In this document: positions 1-10,200 of the stretch, piece by piece | How the letters are laid out: the number at the start of each line of letters is the position of its first letter | Position numbering within the stretch: the stretch's first letter is position 1 | Source of the DNA: Amycolatopsis cihanbeyliensis | GTDB taxonomy: Bacteria; Actinomycetota; Actinomycetes; Mycobacteriales; Pseudonocardiaceae | NCBI RefSeq assembly: GCF_006715045.1 | Contig: NZ_VFML01000001.1 | Coordinates: 5,800,001-5,864,000 of the forward strand | Length of the DNA: 64,000 nucleotides | Reading direction: 5' to 3' | Program-made: the position numbers and the translations under genes | Notes under the pieces: model-generated | Database searches by the model: none | What the model was told of the DNA's origin: nothing | The model's input: only the letters and a program-made list of their open reading frames with translations

Positions 1-259
1 ACAGGTCCAGCCCGCCGAACTCGTTCCGGGCCGTGGTCACCAGCTCGCGCAGCTCGGCCTTGACCGAGGCGTCCGCCCGCTGCGCGACGGCGGCGCCGCC
101 CTCCTGGTTGATCGAGGCGGCCACCTTGTCCGCCGCCTCGGCATCCAGATCGGAAACGACCACGCCGCGTGCGCCGCCCGCGGCGAATCGTCGCGCCATG
201 GCCGCGCCGATTCCGTGTCCCGCGCCGGTGATGACGGCAACTCGATCCGTCAGTTCCAC
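1..259 (-). CDS. SDR-family oxidoreductase, N-terminal part (runs off the window)
   Basis: The reverse strand reads about 86 residues of a short-chain dehydrogenase/reductase. The N-terminus VELTDRVAVITGAGHGIG carries the TGxxxGIG dinucleotide-binding motif, followed by VVVSDLDAEAA, where the Asp after beta-2 usually favours NAD over NADP. I chose the GTG at 259 because GGAGG lies four bases upstream; an in-frame ATG at 274 would add five residues but has no better site. The catalytic Ser/Tyr/Lys region lies outside the window, so the substrate cannot be guessed. It diverges from the PKS unit starting at 623 and could be a tailoring or unrelated enzyme. Confidence 0.85.
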   Translation of the reverse strand, partial: MELTDRVAVITGAGHGIGAAMARRFAAGGARGVVVSDLDAEAADKVAASINQEGGAAVAQRADASVKAELRELVTTARNEFGGLDL

Positions 260-622
260 ACGGCCTCCATCCATTGTTGTCGGTCCTGTTCAGAACGCGC
301 GAGGCATCCGGCCGGGGCGTGTTCGCTGCCCACCTTAAGTCCGCGTCAGTACTTTTGAACAGTTCTCTATTTCTTTGTGACGGCGGTGAGTCGGCCGGTG
401 CCGCGAAACCCGCGTGCGGATCACAAAGCCCTTGAAGTGCGGTTATCCGGGTTGTCTCCGGCGTTCAAGCTAACACGGAAGCGGTCGTTCCGGTGCGACT
501 GAAAAATGGCTCAAGCCGGACTCAAATCGGGTTTTGTCGCTAGCTGTACGACACCTTGTTGATGCAGGGTCAACACCTCGTCTAATTGCGTAGAGAATTG
601 TGAGACCGCAGGAGGAGGCGCC
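260..622. other. Intergenic region between the divergent SDR and PKS genes
   Basis: This 363-base stretch is less GC-rich than its surroundings and holds no convincing gene. It should contain promoters for both flanking genes. A weak sigma-70-like pair is visible for the rightward unit: TTGATG at 559-564 and TAATTG at 583-588, spaced by 18 bases. The PKS gene has a strong AGGAGGAGG ribosome site immediately before its ATG. No clear operator palindrome was seen. Confidence 0.5.
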
Positions 623-3600
623 ATGTCCGAGCCGGTGACCGGGGCAGGAGGCCGCACACCGTCCCGGTGGCGGGTGCTCGGACTCGGACCGTTCGGCAGC
701 GCCGATCCGAGGCTGGCCGCGGCGGTGTCCCGCGGCGGCGGGCTCGGAGTGCTCGAGCTCGGCACCGGATCCGACTCGGCCGAGATCCTGGCCAGGACGG
801 CTGAGCTGGCCGGCGGGTTCGGCGTTCGCCTGCGCCGGGCGCGGGAGGCTTCCGGGGCCCTGCGCGACAGCGGGGCGGAGCTGGTGGTGCTGGCCGGCGC
901 GGGCGAAGATTCGGTCGTGGAGCTCGGTTCGCGGTTGCCGGGAGTGGCCGTGCTGGCCGAGGTCGGTACCCTGAGCCAGGCTCGCGCGGCCGCGGCGGCC
1001 GGTGCGCACGGCCTGATCGCCAGGGGAAACGAGGCGGGGGACCGGGTCGGCGAGCTCACCTCGTTCGTGCTGCTCCAGCACCTGCTCGCGGCCGGCCTCG
1101 AACTCCCGGTATGGGCCTGCGGCGGGATCGGCCCGCATACCGCCGCAGGCGCGGTAGCCGGCGGGGCCGAGGGTGTCGTGCTGGACAGCCAACTCGGCCT
1201 GTTCCCGGAATGCGAGCTGCCCCGGCAACTGCGAGCCCGGCTGGAACGGCTGGACGGGTCCGAGACCGAACTGCGCGGCGGCAGGCGGGTGCTGACGGAG
1301 CGTTCGATGGCCGCCGAGAACCGCGGTGACTTGCCGGTCGGCCAGGACGCTCACCTCGCGGGGTTGTTCGCGCGGCGCTACCGGACAGCGGAGGTCGCCG
1401 TCCGGTCCATCGTGGACGACCTCACCGAGCCGGCTCGCGCCGATCCGCGTGCCCAGGGCGCCCCGCTGTGCCGCACCCTCGGCGTTCGGCACGCCGTGGC
1501 GCAGGGACCGATGACCAGGGTCAGCGACCAGCCGGGGTTCGCCGCCGCGGTCGCCGAGCATGGCGGGATGCCGTTCGTGGCGGTGGCCATGGCGAGTGGA
1601 GAGCGGACCGCGGACCTGCTGCGTAGTACCGCGGACGCGCTGGGCGATCGTCCCTGGGGCGCGGGCATTCTCGGCTTCGTCCCGGAAGGACTGCGCGCCG
1701 AGCAACTGGCTGCGGTCCGGAGGGCCCGCCCGCGCAGCGTGCTGATCGCGGGCGGCAAGCCGGCGCAGGCCATGGCGCTCGAGGCCGAGGGCATCGCCAC
1801 CTACCTGCACGTGCCTTCGCCGATCCTGCTCGACCAGTACCTCGAGGCCGGGGTGCGGCGGTTCGTCTTCGAGGGTGCGGAATGCGGCGGCCATATCGGG
1901 CCGCGCACCAGCTTCTCGCTCTGGGAAGCGCAGCTGTCGGTGCTGCGGGACTTCCTCGACCGGCGACCCGACCGGCCGGAGATCGAGGTGTTCTTCGCGG
2001 GTGGGGTACACGACGCGACCTCCGCGGCCGTGGTCGCCGCGATGGCCGCTCCACTGGCCGAACGCGGGGTCGGGGTCGGGGTGCTGATGGGCACGGCCTA
2101 CCTGTTCACCGCGGAGGCGGTCCGGCACGGCGCGATCACCGGTCTGTTCCAGCGCGAGGCGGTCCGTGCCGAACGCACCGCGACCCTGGAGACGGCACCG
2201 GGGCATCTGACCCGCTGCCTGGACAGTCCGTACGTGGCGGAGTTCGGCCGGATCGCCGAGGAACTGCGCGGCAGCGACCTACCCACACAACAACGCTGGC
2301 AGCGGCTCGAGGAGCTGAACACCGGCCGGCTGCGGATCGCCAGCAAGGGCATCCGGCGCCACGGCGCGGAGCTGAACGAGGTGGACGAGGCGGGCCAGCT
2401 GGCCGAGGGTATGTACATGGCTGGCCAGGTGGCGGTGCTGCGCGGCGCCACCACCGGCATCGCCGAGCTGCATCGCGAGGTGACCGAGGGCGCCACGGAA
2501 CTGCTCGAGGCCGCCCGCGTCCCACGGCCCGCCGCGCGCACGGAATCTCCAGCGCCGCTGGACATCGCGATCGTCGGCATGTCCTGTGTGTTCCCCGGTG
2601 CCGCGGACCTTCCCGCGTTCTGGTCCAATGTGCTGCGTGGCGTGGACGCGGTGACCGAGGTGCCGCCGCAGCGTTGGGACACCGAGGTGTACTACCGCGA
2701 GCGCGGTGGGGAACCGGGTACCACCCCATCGAAATGGGGTGGGTTCATCCCGCCGATCCCGTTCGACCCGATGTCCTTCGGCATCCCGCCCACCTCGATG
2801 GGCAGCATCGACCCGGCGCAGCTGCTCTCCCTCGAGGTGGCCCGGCGCGCGCTGCACGACGCCGGGTACGGGGAGCGCCCGTTCGACCGGGAGCGAGCCG
2901 GCGTGATCTTCGGCGCCGAGGCGGGCGGCGACCTCGCCAACGCAGGTGTGCTGCGCGCCTTGCTGCCCGGCTATGCCGACATCCCGGCGGAACTCGCCGA
3001 GCAGTTGCCGGAGCTGACCGAGGACTCCTTCCCCGGCACGCTGGCCAACGTCATCTCCGGGCGGATCGCCAACCGGCTTGACCTCGGCGGAGCGAACTAC
3101 ACGGTGGACGCCGCCTGCGCATCCTCACTCGCCGCGCTCGACCTGGCCTGCCGGGAACTCGCCGCGGGTGCCGGCGACCTGATGCTGTGCGGGGCGGTCG
3201 ACCTGCACAACGGCATCAACGACTACCTGATGTTCGCCTCGGCCGGGGCGCTGTCCCCCACCGGGCGCTGCCGGCCGTTCGACAGCTCAGGGGATGGGAT
3301 CGCGCTGGGCGAGGGTGTGGCCTGCCTGGTGCTGAAGCGGCTGGCCGACGCGGAGCGGGACGGTGACCGGATCTACGCCGTGGTCGAGGGAGTCGGCGCG
3401 GCCAGCGACGGCCGCTCGCTCGGCCTCACCGCGCCCCGCCCGGAAGGCCAGCGCAGGGCGCTGGAGCGGGCATACGACCGCGCCGGCCGCTCGCCGACCG
3501 AGGTGGGAATGATCGAGGCGCATGGCACCGGAACCGTGGTCGGCGACGGTACCGAACTCGCCACACTGACCGAGTTCTTCACCGCGGCCGGTGCGCGGCC

Positions 3601-6600
3601 CGGTACTTGCGCGCTCGGCTCGGTGAAGAGCCAGATCGGGCACACCAAATGCGCCGCGGGGCTGGCCGGGCTGATCAAGACGGCGCTCTCGTTGTGGTTC
3701 GGGGTCGTCCCACCCACCCTGCACCTCACCGAACCGGTGGCGGCCTGGCGGCAACGCAGCAGCCCGTTCACCTTCAGCACGGCCACCCGCCCGTGGGTCG
3801 TGCCGAGGAGGGCACGGGTTGCCGGGGTGAGTGCGTTCGGGTTCGGCGGCACGAACTTCCACGCCGTGCTCGGCGCCGGTCCGGCCGTGCCGATCGAGCG
3901 GCACGGGGTGCGGGACTGGCCGGCCGAGCTGTTCCTGTTCCGCGGCACCGGCCGCGAGTCCGCGATGCGGGAACTGCTCGAGCTGGCCGAGGGCGGCGCA
4001 CACTCCTTGCTCGACCTCGCCGCGCTGGCCTCCCGCCGGGCGGACGCCGAAACGGAACCGGTACGGGCCGCGGTGGTCGCGGGTGATCACCGGGAGCTGG
4101 TCGCCGCCCTGCGTGCGGCGCTGGCCGGTGACACCGATCCGAACCTGCACACCGCGGATCCGGCCGCGGACCCCGGCGCGCTGGCCTTCCTCTTCCCGGG
4201 GCAGGGCAGCCAGCGCACCGGCATGCTGGCCGAGCTGTTCACCACGGCCGCCGACCTGCGCCGTTTCCTGGACACCGCGTCGGGAGCGGCGGGGGCGGCC
4301 TTCCCGCCGCACGCCTTCGATCCCGAGACCGGGACGGCGCAGCAGGAGGCATTGCGAGACACCAGGGTCGCGCAACCCGCGCTCGGTTTCACCTGCTCGG
4401 CGTTGGCCGAGCTACTCGCGCGGCTGGATATCCGGCCCGATCTGCTGGCCGGGCACAGCTACGGCGAGCTGGTCGCATTGTCGGTCGCGGGTGCCTTCGA
4501 CCACGCCACGCTGTACCGGTTGAGCGAGGCGAGGGCCGGCGCCATCCTGGCCGCGGCGGGGGCGGACCCCGGCGCGATGGCCGCCGTGCGAGCCGGCCGC
4601 GAGACGGTGCTTTCGGTGCTGGGCGGCCATCCGGAGGTCGTACTGGCCAACCACAACGCCCCGGATCAGGTGGTGCTCTCCGGGCCGACCGAGGCGATCG
4701 ACGGCGCCGTCCAGCGGCTGCGTGCGGAGTCGATCTCCGCCAAGCGAATCCCGGTGGCCTGCGCCTTCCACAGTCCGGTGGTGGCCGGCGCGGCCACCGA
4801 GTTCGCCGCGGCGCTGGCCGCCGAGCGGATCCGACCGCCCAGCATCCCGGTGTGGTCGAACCGGACCGCGCGGCCCTACCCGCCCGATGCGGGCAGCCCG
4901 GGAGTGCGTTCCGAGCTGGCCGCGCAGCTGGGTGCGCCGGTGCGGTTCGCCGAGCAGATCGAGAACATGTACGCCGAGGGGGCACGCACCTTCGTCGAGG
5001 TCGGACCCGGTCCGGTGCTCACCGGGCTGGTGTCCGCCGTGCTCGACGGCAGGCCGCATCAGGCGATCGCCTGCGAACCCGGGGCGGACGCCGGGCTGCG
5101 CGGCCTGCTCACCGCCGTCGCCAGGCTCGCAACGGTAGGCGTCGAGGTACGTACCGAATGGTTGTTCCGGGGCAGGGCGCCCGCCGAGCCCACCCGCGAG
5201 CAGCAGGCCGGCTGGACCGTGGACGGGCAGCTTGCGCGGCGGGCCGACGGCACCCGGTTGCCGGGGGGACTCGTTCCAGCACAACGACTCTCGAGGTGGT
5301 CCATGGCGGACAACACGAACAATCAGGCCCAAACCGACCGGGATCAGATCATGGTCGATTTCCTGCGCGGGACGCGGGAGATGGTCGCCGCGCAACGCGA
5401 CGTGCTGCTCGGCTACCTCGGCAGCGCACCGGCCGCGCCGGTACCGTCACCCCCGCCTCCGGTGCTGGAATCCCCCGCACCGCAAAGCGAGCCCGTGGCC
5501 GAACCGGCTGTGCGGACCGACGAGTCCGAAGCGGATGCGCTGCGTTCGGTCATCGAGGTGATCGGCGACCGAACCGGGTACCCGGCCGAGATGATCGACG
5601 GCGATCTCGACCTGGAAGCCGACCTTTCCATCGACTCGATCAAGCGTACCGAGATCGCCGGAACCCTGATCGGCAAGCTCGGCCTGGACGCCGCGGACTC
5701 CGACGACCTCGGCGGCAGACGCACCGCGAGGGGGATGGCCGAGTGGATCGAGGGGCGACTGCGGCCCGGCGACGCATCGGCCGCGGCGGGCGCCGAGCCG
5801 CGACGGTTCCTCCTGCGGCCGGTGGCCAGTACCGCGCGGCCGGTCGAGGGGAGTCTGCGCGGCAGGCGGGTCACCGTGGTGCACGGCCCGGAGCAGGAGC
5901 GGCTCGCCGGGCAGCTGCTGAGCGGGCTGGTGGCGGCCGGTGCCGTGACGGATGGGAGCCCGGACACGGCTGTGCTGCTCGGCCCGCTCGGGGAGAGTGA
6001 CGAGCCGGTCACGCCACAGGTCTTCGGCGCGGTTCGCGATGCGGTGCATGGTGGGGTGACCTCGGTGCTGGTCGCCACGCCGCACTCCGGTGGGCAGGTT
6101 CCGGAGCATGCGGCGGGCCTGCGCGGCCTGGTGCGGGCGATCGGCAGGGAGCGTGCGGATCTCGCGGTGCGGTTGGTCGAGCTGGATCCGGCCGCGGCCG
6201 AGGACGAGCTCGTGGCCGGGTTGCTCACCGAACTGGCCGTCGCGGAGCGGGTGCCGGTGGTGCGGTTGGCCGCGGGGCAGCGGTCCGCCTTCGAGCTGGC
6301 CGCGGAGGAACTCGGCCCGGTGGCGCGGGCCGGTGCCGGGCCGGCGGGCGCGGGGGAGGCCGAGGCACGGGCCGTCGGGCTGGACCGGGACGCGGTGGTG
6401 CTGCTGATCGGCGGGGCGCGCGGGATCACCGCCCGGTTCGCCGGCACACTGGCGCTGGCCTCGGGCTGCCGCGTCGAGTTGGCCGGACGGACCCCCTGGC
6501 CGCCCGATCACGAGTTGCCTTCCGGCCTGGCGGAAGCGGGTGCGGCGGAGCTGCGCCGGGCGTTGTCCGCGGAGGGGCGCCCGCTGACGGAGGTGGAGCA

Positions 6601-7225
6601 CCAGGTACACGGCATACTCGCGCAGCGGGAGGTCGGCCGGACCTTGGCGGCCGTGCGTGCCGCCGGCGGTACGGCCGGGTATCGGCCGGTGGACGTACGG
6701 GATGGCGCGGCGGTGCGCCAGCTGGTCAAGGACGTGTACACCCGGTACGGCAGGCTGGACGGCGTGGTGCACGCGGCCGGCATCATCGACGACCGGCTGA
6801 TGTCCGGAAAGGACGACGACTCGTTCCGCAGGGTGTTCGGTACCAAGGTGGACGGGGCGCAAGCCCTGCTCGGCGCGCTGGAGACACTGGCCGTGCGGCC
6901 ACGGTTCGTCACCTTCTTCGGCAGCATTGCCGCGGTGCTCGGCAACCGGGGACAGACCGACTACGCGGCGGCGAACGACGCGCTGGAGACACTGGGTGCC
7001 AACTGGGCCGCCCGTACCGGAAACCGGGTGCTGACTGTCCACTGGGGACCATGGGCACCCGGGGACGAGCACGGCGGAATGGTGTCCGGCGAGCTGGCTC
7101 GCGAGTACCAGCGGCGCGGGGTGCGGTTGATCGACCCGGACGAGGGCACGGCCTGCTTGCTGCGGGAGCTCGCCTACGGCAGCCATGACACGCGGGCCGT
7201 GGTATACACGGCCTCGGTGTGGTGA
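623..7225 (+). CDS. Type I iterative PKS/PUFA-like synthase: NMO-NMO-KS-AT-ACP-KR
   Basis: This 2200-residue multidomain synthase presumably builds a long acyl chain. In order: two flavin-type TIM-barrel segments of the nitronate monooxygenase/PfaD class (about 15-220 and 285-560; the second has the GAECGGHIG signature), a ketosynthase (about 643-1075; Cys832 in DAACASS, then HGTGT and SVKSQIGH), an acyltransferase (about 1185-1500; Ser1279 in GHSYGE), one ACP (Ser1672 in LSIDSIKR, the form typical of PfaA-type ACPs), and a ketoreductase (about 1790-2190; Ser2101, Tyr2114). All catalytic residues checked are present. The PfaD-like module fused to a PfaA-like chain could supply enoyl reduction in cis. 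The start has an AGGAGGAGG site. The stop shares its last base with the next start. The product is unknown. Confidence 0.9.
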   Translation: MSEPVTGAGGRTPSRWRVLGLGPFGSADPRLAAAVSRGGGLGVLELGTGSDSAEILARTAELAGGFGVRLRRAREASGALRDSGAELVVLAGAGEDSVVELGSRLPGVAVLAEVGTLSQARAAAAAGAHGLIARGNEAGDRVGELTSFVLLQHLLAAGLELPVWACGGIGPHTAAGAVAGGAEGVVLDSQLGLFPECELPRQLRARLERLDGSETELRGGRRVLTERSMAAENRGDLPVGQDAHLAGLFARRYRTAEVAVRSIVDDLTEPARADPRAQGAPLCRTLGVRHAVAQGPMTRVSDQPGFAAAVAEHGGMPFVAVAMASGERTADLLRSTADALGDRPWGAGILGFVPEGLRAEQLAAVRRARPRSVLIAGGKPAQAMALEAEGIATYLHVPSPILLDQYLEAGVRRFVFEGAECGGHIGPRTSFSLWEAQLSVLRDFLDRRPDRPEIEVFFAGGVHDATSAAVVAAMAAPLAERGVGVGVLMGTAYLFTAEAVRHGAITGLFQREAVRAERTATLETAPGHLTRCLDSPYVAEFGRIAEELRGSDLPTQQRWQRLEELNTGRLRIASKGIRRHGAELNEVDEAGQLAEGMYMAGQVAVLRGATTGIAELHREVTEGATELLEAARVPRPAARTESPAPLDIAIVGMSCVFPGAADLPAFWSNVLRGVDAVTEVPPQRWDTEVYYRERGGEPGTTPSKWGGFIPPIPFDPMSFGIPPTSMGSIDPAQLLSLEVARRALHDAGYGERPFDRERAGVIFGAEAGGDLANAGVLRALLPGYADIPAELAEQLPELTEDSFPGTLANVISGRIANRLDLGGANYTVDAACASSLAALDLACRELAAGAGDLMLCGAVDLHNGINDYLMFASAGALSPTGRCRPFDSSGDGIALGEGVACLVLKRLADAERDGDRIYAVVEGVGAASDGRSLGLTAPRPEGQRRALERAYDRAGRSPTEVGMIEAHGTGTVVGDGTELATLTEFFTAAGARPGTCALGSVKSQIGHTKCAAGLAGLIKTALSLWFGVVPPTLHLTEPVAAWRQRSSPFTFSTATRPWVVPRRARVAGVSAFGFGGTNFHAVLGAGPAVPIERHGVRDWPAELFLFRGTGRESAMRELLELAEGGAHSLLDLAALASRRADAETEPVRAAVVAGDHRELVAALRAALAGDTDPNLHTADPAADPGALAFLFPGQGSQRTGMLAELFTTAADLRRFLDTASGAAGAAFPPHAFDPETGTAQQEALRDTRVAQPALGFTCSALAELLARLDIRPDLLAGHSYGELVALSVAGAFDHATLYRLSEARAGAILAAAGADPGAMAAVRAGRETVLSVLGGHPEVVLANHNAPDQVVLSGPTEAIDGAVQRLRAESISAKRIPVACAFHSPVVAGAATEFAAALAAERIRPPSIPVWSNRTARPYPPDAGSPGVRSELAAQLGAPVRFAEQIENMYAEGARTFVEVGPGPVLTGLVSAVLDGRPHQAIACEPGADAGLRGLLTAVARLATVGVEVRTEWLFRGRAPAEPTREQQAGWTVDGQLARRADGTRLPGGLVPAQRLSRWSMADNTNNQAQTDRDQIMVDFLRGTREMVAAQRDVLLGYLGSAPAAPVPSPPPPVLESPAPQSEPVAEPAVRTDESEADALRSVIEVIGDRTGYPAEMIDGDLDLEADLSIDSIKRTEIAGTLIGKLGLDAADSDDLGGRRTARGMAEWIEGRLRPGDASAAAGAEPRRFLLRPVASTARPVEGSLRGRRVTVVHGPEQERLAGQLLSGLVAAGAVTDGSPDTAVLLGPLGESDEPVTPQVFGAVRDAVHGGVTSVLVATPHSGGQVPEHAAGLRGLVRAIGRERADLAVRLVELDPAAAEDELVAGLLTELAVAERVPVVRLAAGQRSAFELAAEELGPVARAGAGPAGAGEAEARAVGLDRDAVVLLIGGARGITARFAGTLALASGCRVELAGRTPWPPDHELPSGLAEAGAAELRRALSAEGRPLTEVEHQVHGILAQREVGRTLAAVRAAGGTAGYRPVDVRDGAAVRQLVKDVYTRYGRLDGVVHAAGIIDDRLMSGKDDDSFRRVFGTKVDGAQALLGALETLAVRPRFVTFFGSIAAVLGNRGQTDYAAANDALETLGANWAARTGNRVLTVHWGPWAPGDEHGGMVSGELAREYQRRGVRLIDPDEGTACLLRELAYGSHDTRAVVYTASVW

Positions 7226-10200
7226 TGGCGGCCGGGGAGCCGGTCGCCATCGTCGGGATGGCGGTGTTGCTGCCCGGCGCGGCGGATCTTGCCGCCTACT
7301 GGCGCAACCTGACCGGCGGCTTCGACGCGATCACCGAGGTACCCGCGGATCGGCTGGACTCCGGTTTCCATGCCGCGGACCCCGACGACGACCTGCCGCC
7401 GGAGGTGACCTACTGCCACCGGGGCGGTTTCCTGGACGAACCGGTCACCGTGGACGCGGGCGCCTTCGGGATCGTGCCGAACTCGATCGAGGGGATGGAG
7501 CCGGACCAACTGATCGCCCTGCGGGTGGCGGCCGCCGCGGTGGCCGACGCCGGTGGGTTGCGTGGGCTCGGCGATCCGACCCGGATCGGGGTGATCCTCG
7601 GCAGGGGCGGTTACCTCTCCCCGGGACTGATGCGTTTCGGGCAGCGGGTGCGCACCGTGCGCGAGGTGACGAGGGTGCTCACCGAGCTCGTGCCCGGCCT
7701 GGAACGCGAGCGGCTGGAACAGGTGCGCGCGGCACTGCACGAGCAGTTCGGCCCGATGCGACCGGAAGCCACGATCGGACTGGTGCCGAATTTGGCGGCC
7801 TCCCGGGTGGCCAACCGGCTGGACCTGCGTGGTCCGGCCTACACGGTGGACGCCGCCTGTGCCTCCTCGCTGATCGCGGTGGATCAGGCTACCCGCGAGC
7901 TCGCCGAAGGGCGCTGCGATGCGGTGCTGGCCGGTGGGGTGCACCACTGCCACGACGACACCCTGTGGTCGGTGTTCAGCCAGTTGCGCGCACTGTCGCC
8001 GAGCCAGCGGATCCGGCCGCTCTCTCGCGCGGCGGATGGACTGCTCATCGGCGAGGGGACCGGGGTGGTGGTACTCAAGCGGCTGGCCGACGCCCGCCGG
8101 GACGGCGACCGGGTGTACGCGGTGGTCCGTGGCACCGGCACCTCGAGCGACGGGCGCGGGCAGAGCCTGTTCAACCCGGACGCCGGCGGGCAGGAGATCG
8201 CGCTGCGCCGGGCGTGGCAGGCGGCCGGACTCGACCCCGCAGCCCCGCACTCGGTGGGACTGCTGGAGGCGCATGGCACCGCGACCAGGGCGGGGGACGA
8301 CGCCGAGTTGACCACCCTGGCCAGGGTGTTCGGCGCCCCGGCCGGATCGCGCGGGGTGATCGGTTCGGTGAAGTCGATGATCGGGCATACGATGCCGGCA
8401 GCGGGGATCGCCGGGCTGGTCAAGGCGGCACTGGCCATCCACCACGCGACCCTGCTGCCCACCTTGCACTGCGACGACCCGAACCCGCTGCTGGAGCGCA
8501 CCCGGTTCCGCCCGATCTCCGCGGCCGTGCCATGGGAGTCGGCGGCCCCCCGCAGGGCCGCGGTGGAGGCCTTCGGCTTCGGCGGGATCAACGCGCATGT
8601 GGTGCTGGAGGAGGAACCCGGCCAGCAGGCGAGGGCACCGGTACGTACGGTCGAACCGGAGCGGGTGCTGCGGCTGGCCGCGGACGGTCCCGAGCGGCTG
8701 CGTGAGCTGCTGGACCGGCCGGACGTCGACCTACGATCCACCGCGGAGTCCGAAGGCGGCTGCCGGCTGGGGATCGTCGACCCCACCGCGAAACGGCTGG
8801 CCGCGGCGCGCAGGGTGCTGGCCGCGGGGAAGCCCTGGCGCGGGCGCGGGGACATCTGGTTCAGCCCGCGACCCTTGCTGCGCGAAGGTTCGGCCGCGAA
8901 GGTCGCCTTCGTGTTTCCCGGGCTCGAGGCCGAGTTCAACCCGAAGTGCGCCGATGTGGCCGAGCATTTCGGCCGCGTCGAACCGGGGCTGAGCACTGAC
9001 ACCGTGCTGTCCCGCGCGAAGTCGGTCACCGAGGTCGGCCTGCTGCTCGATGCCGTGTTGCGCCGGATCGGCATCCGACCGGATGCGCTGGCCGGGCACA
9101 GCCTTGGCGAGTGGACCGCGATGACGGCGGCCGGGCTGTGCGCGGACGGCCTGCTGGAGCGGTTCGGCACCGCGGACTTCCGGCTGCCCGAAGTGGACTT
9201 CCTCGCCCTCGGCTGCTCGGCGGAGGAAGCGGGCGCGCGCATCGAGGCCGAGCCGGACCTGGTGGTATCGCACGACAACGCACCGCGGCAGTCGATCGTC
9301 TGCGGGCCGCCCTCGGCGATCGCGCGGCTGGCGACGACCCTGCGTGCTGACGGGATCGTCGCACGACCGCTGCCGTTCCGCTCGGGTTTCCACACCCCGG
9401 TGATGGGACCGCTGCTCGCCTACTACGCCGGGGTTTTCGACGGGATGCGGCTGGGCGTCCCGGACACCCCGATCTGGTCGGCGACCACCGCTCGGCCCTA
9501 CCCGAAGTCCACCGCGGACCTGCGCACGCTGTTCCTGGAACACCTGGTGCGGCCGGTGCGCTTTCGCGAACTGGTCGAGCGGTTGTACGTGGACGGCTTC
9601 CGTGTGTTCATCCATATCGGACCTGGCCAGCTCGGCTCGTTCATCGACGACACCCTCGCCGACCGGGACCATCTCACGGTCAGTGCGAGTTCCGGGCTGC
9701 GGCAGGGGATGGCCCAGCTGCGGCGGGTGGCGATCGCGTTCTGGGTGGAGGGCGGTCGGCCCGATTTCGGTGCGCTGGACGGCCCCGTGGAGGATGGGGT
9801 GACGGTCAGTACCACCTGCCCGCCGCTGTCCGTCCCGCCGTCCGCCCGAGGCCTGCTGGCGGGCGCGGTGGAGCCGGAGGTGCCCGCGGGTCTACCCGGT
9901 GGGGTCGCCGCCGAGTTCGAGGCGCTGCTTGCCGATACCCGGAAGGCGGCGCGTTCGGTGCTGGCGGCCGCGCAGGGTGGCCGTACTCTGCGGGTCTCCC
10001 TCGCGGAGATGCCGTACCTGCGGGCGCACCGGTTCTTCCGGCAACGGGAGGACTGGCCGGACGAGACCGACCGCAGGCCGGTGGTTCCGGCGACCACCCT
10101 GGTCGAGTTCGCCATGCGGGAGGCGGAGCGGGCCTGCCCCGGAATGGTCGCGGTCGGTGTGCGCGGGGCACGGTTCCACCGCTGGTTGACCGCGTCGCCC

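Noticed and set aside
470..2206. Long reverse-strand open frame (578 codons) opposite the first PKS gene
   Set aside because: It lies antisense to conserved PKS domains, has low-complexity Arg/Gly/His-rich composition, and is a GC-bias artefact.
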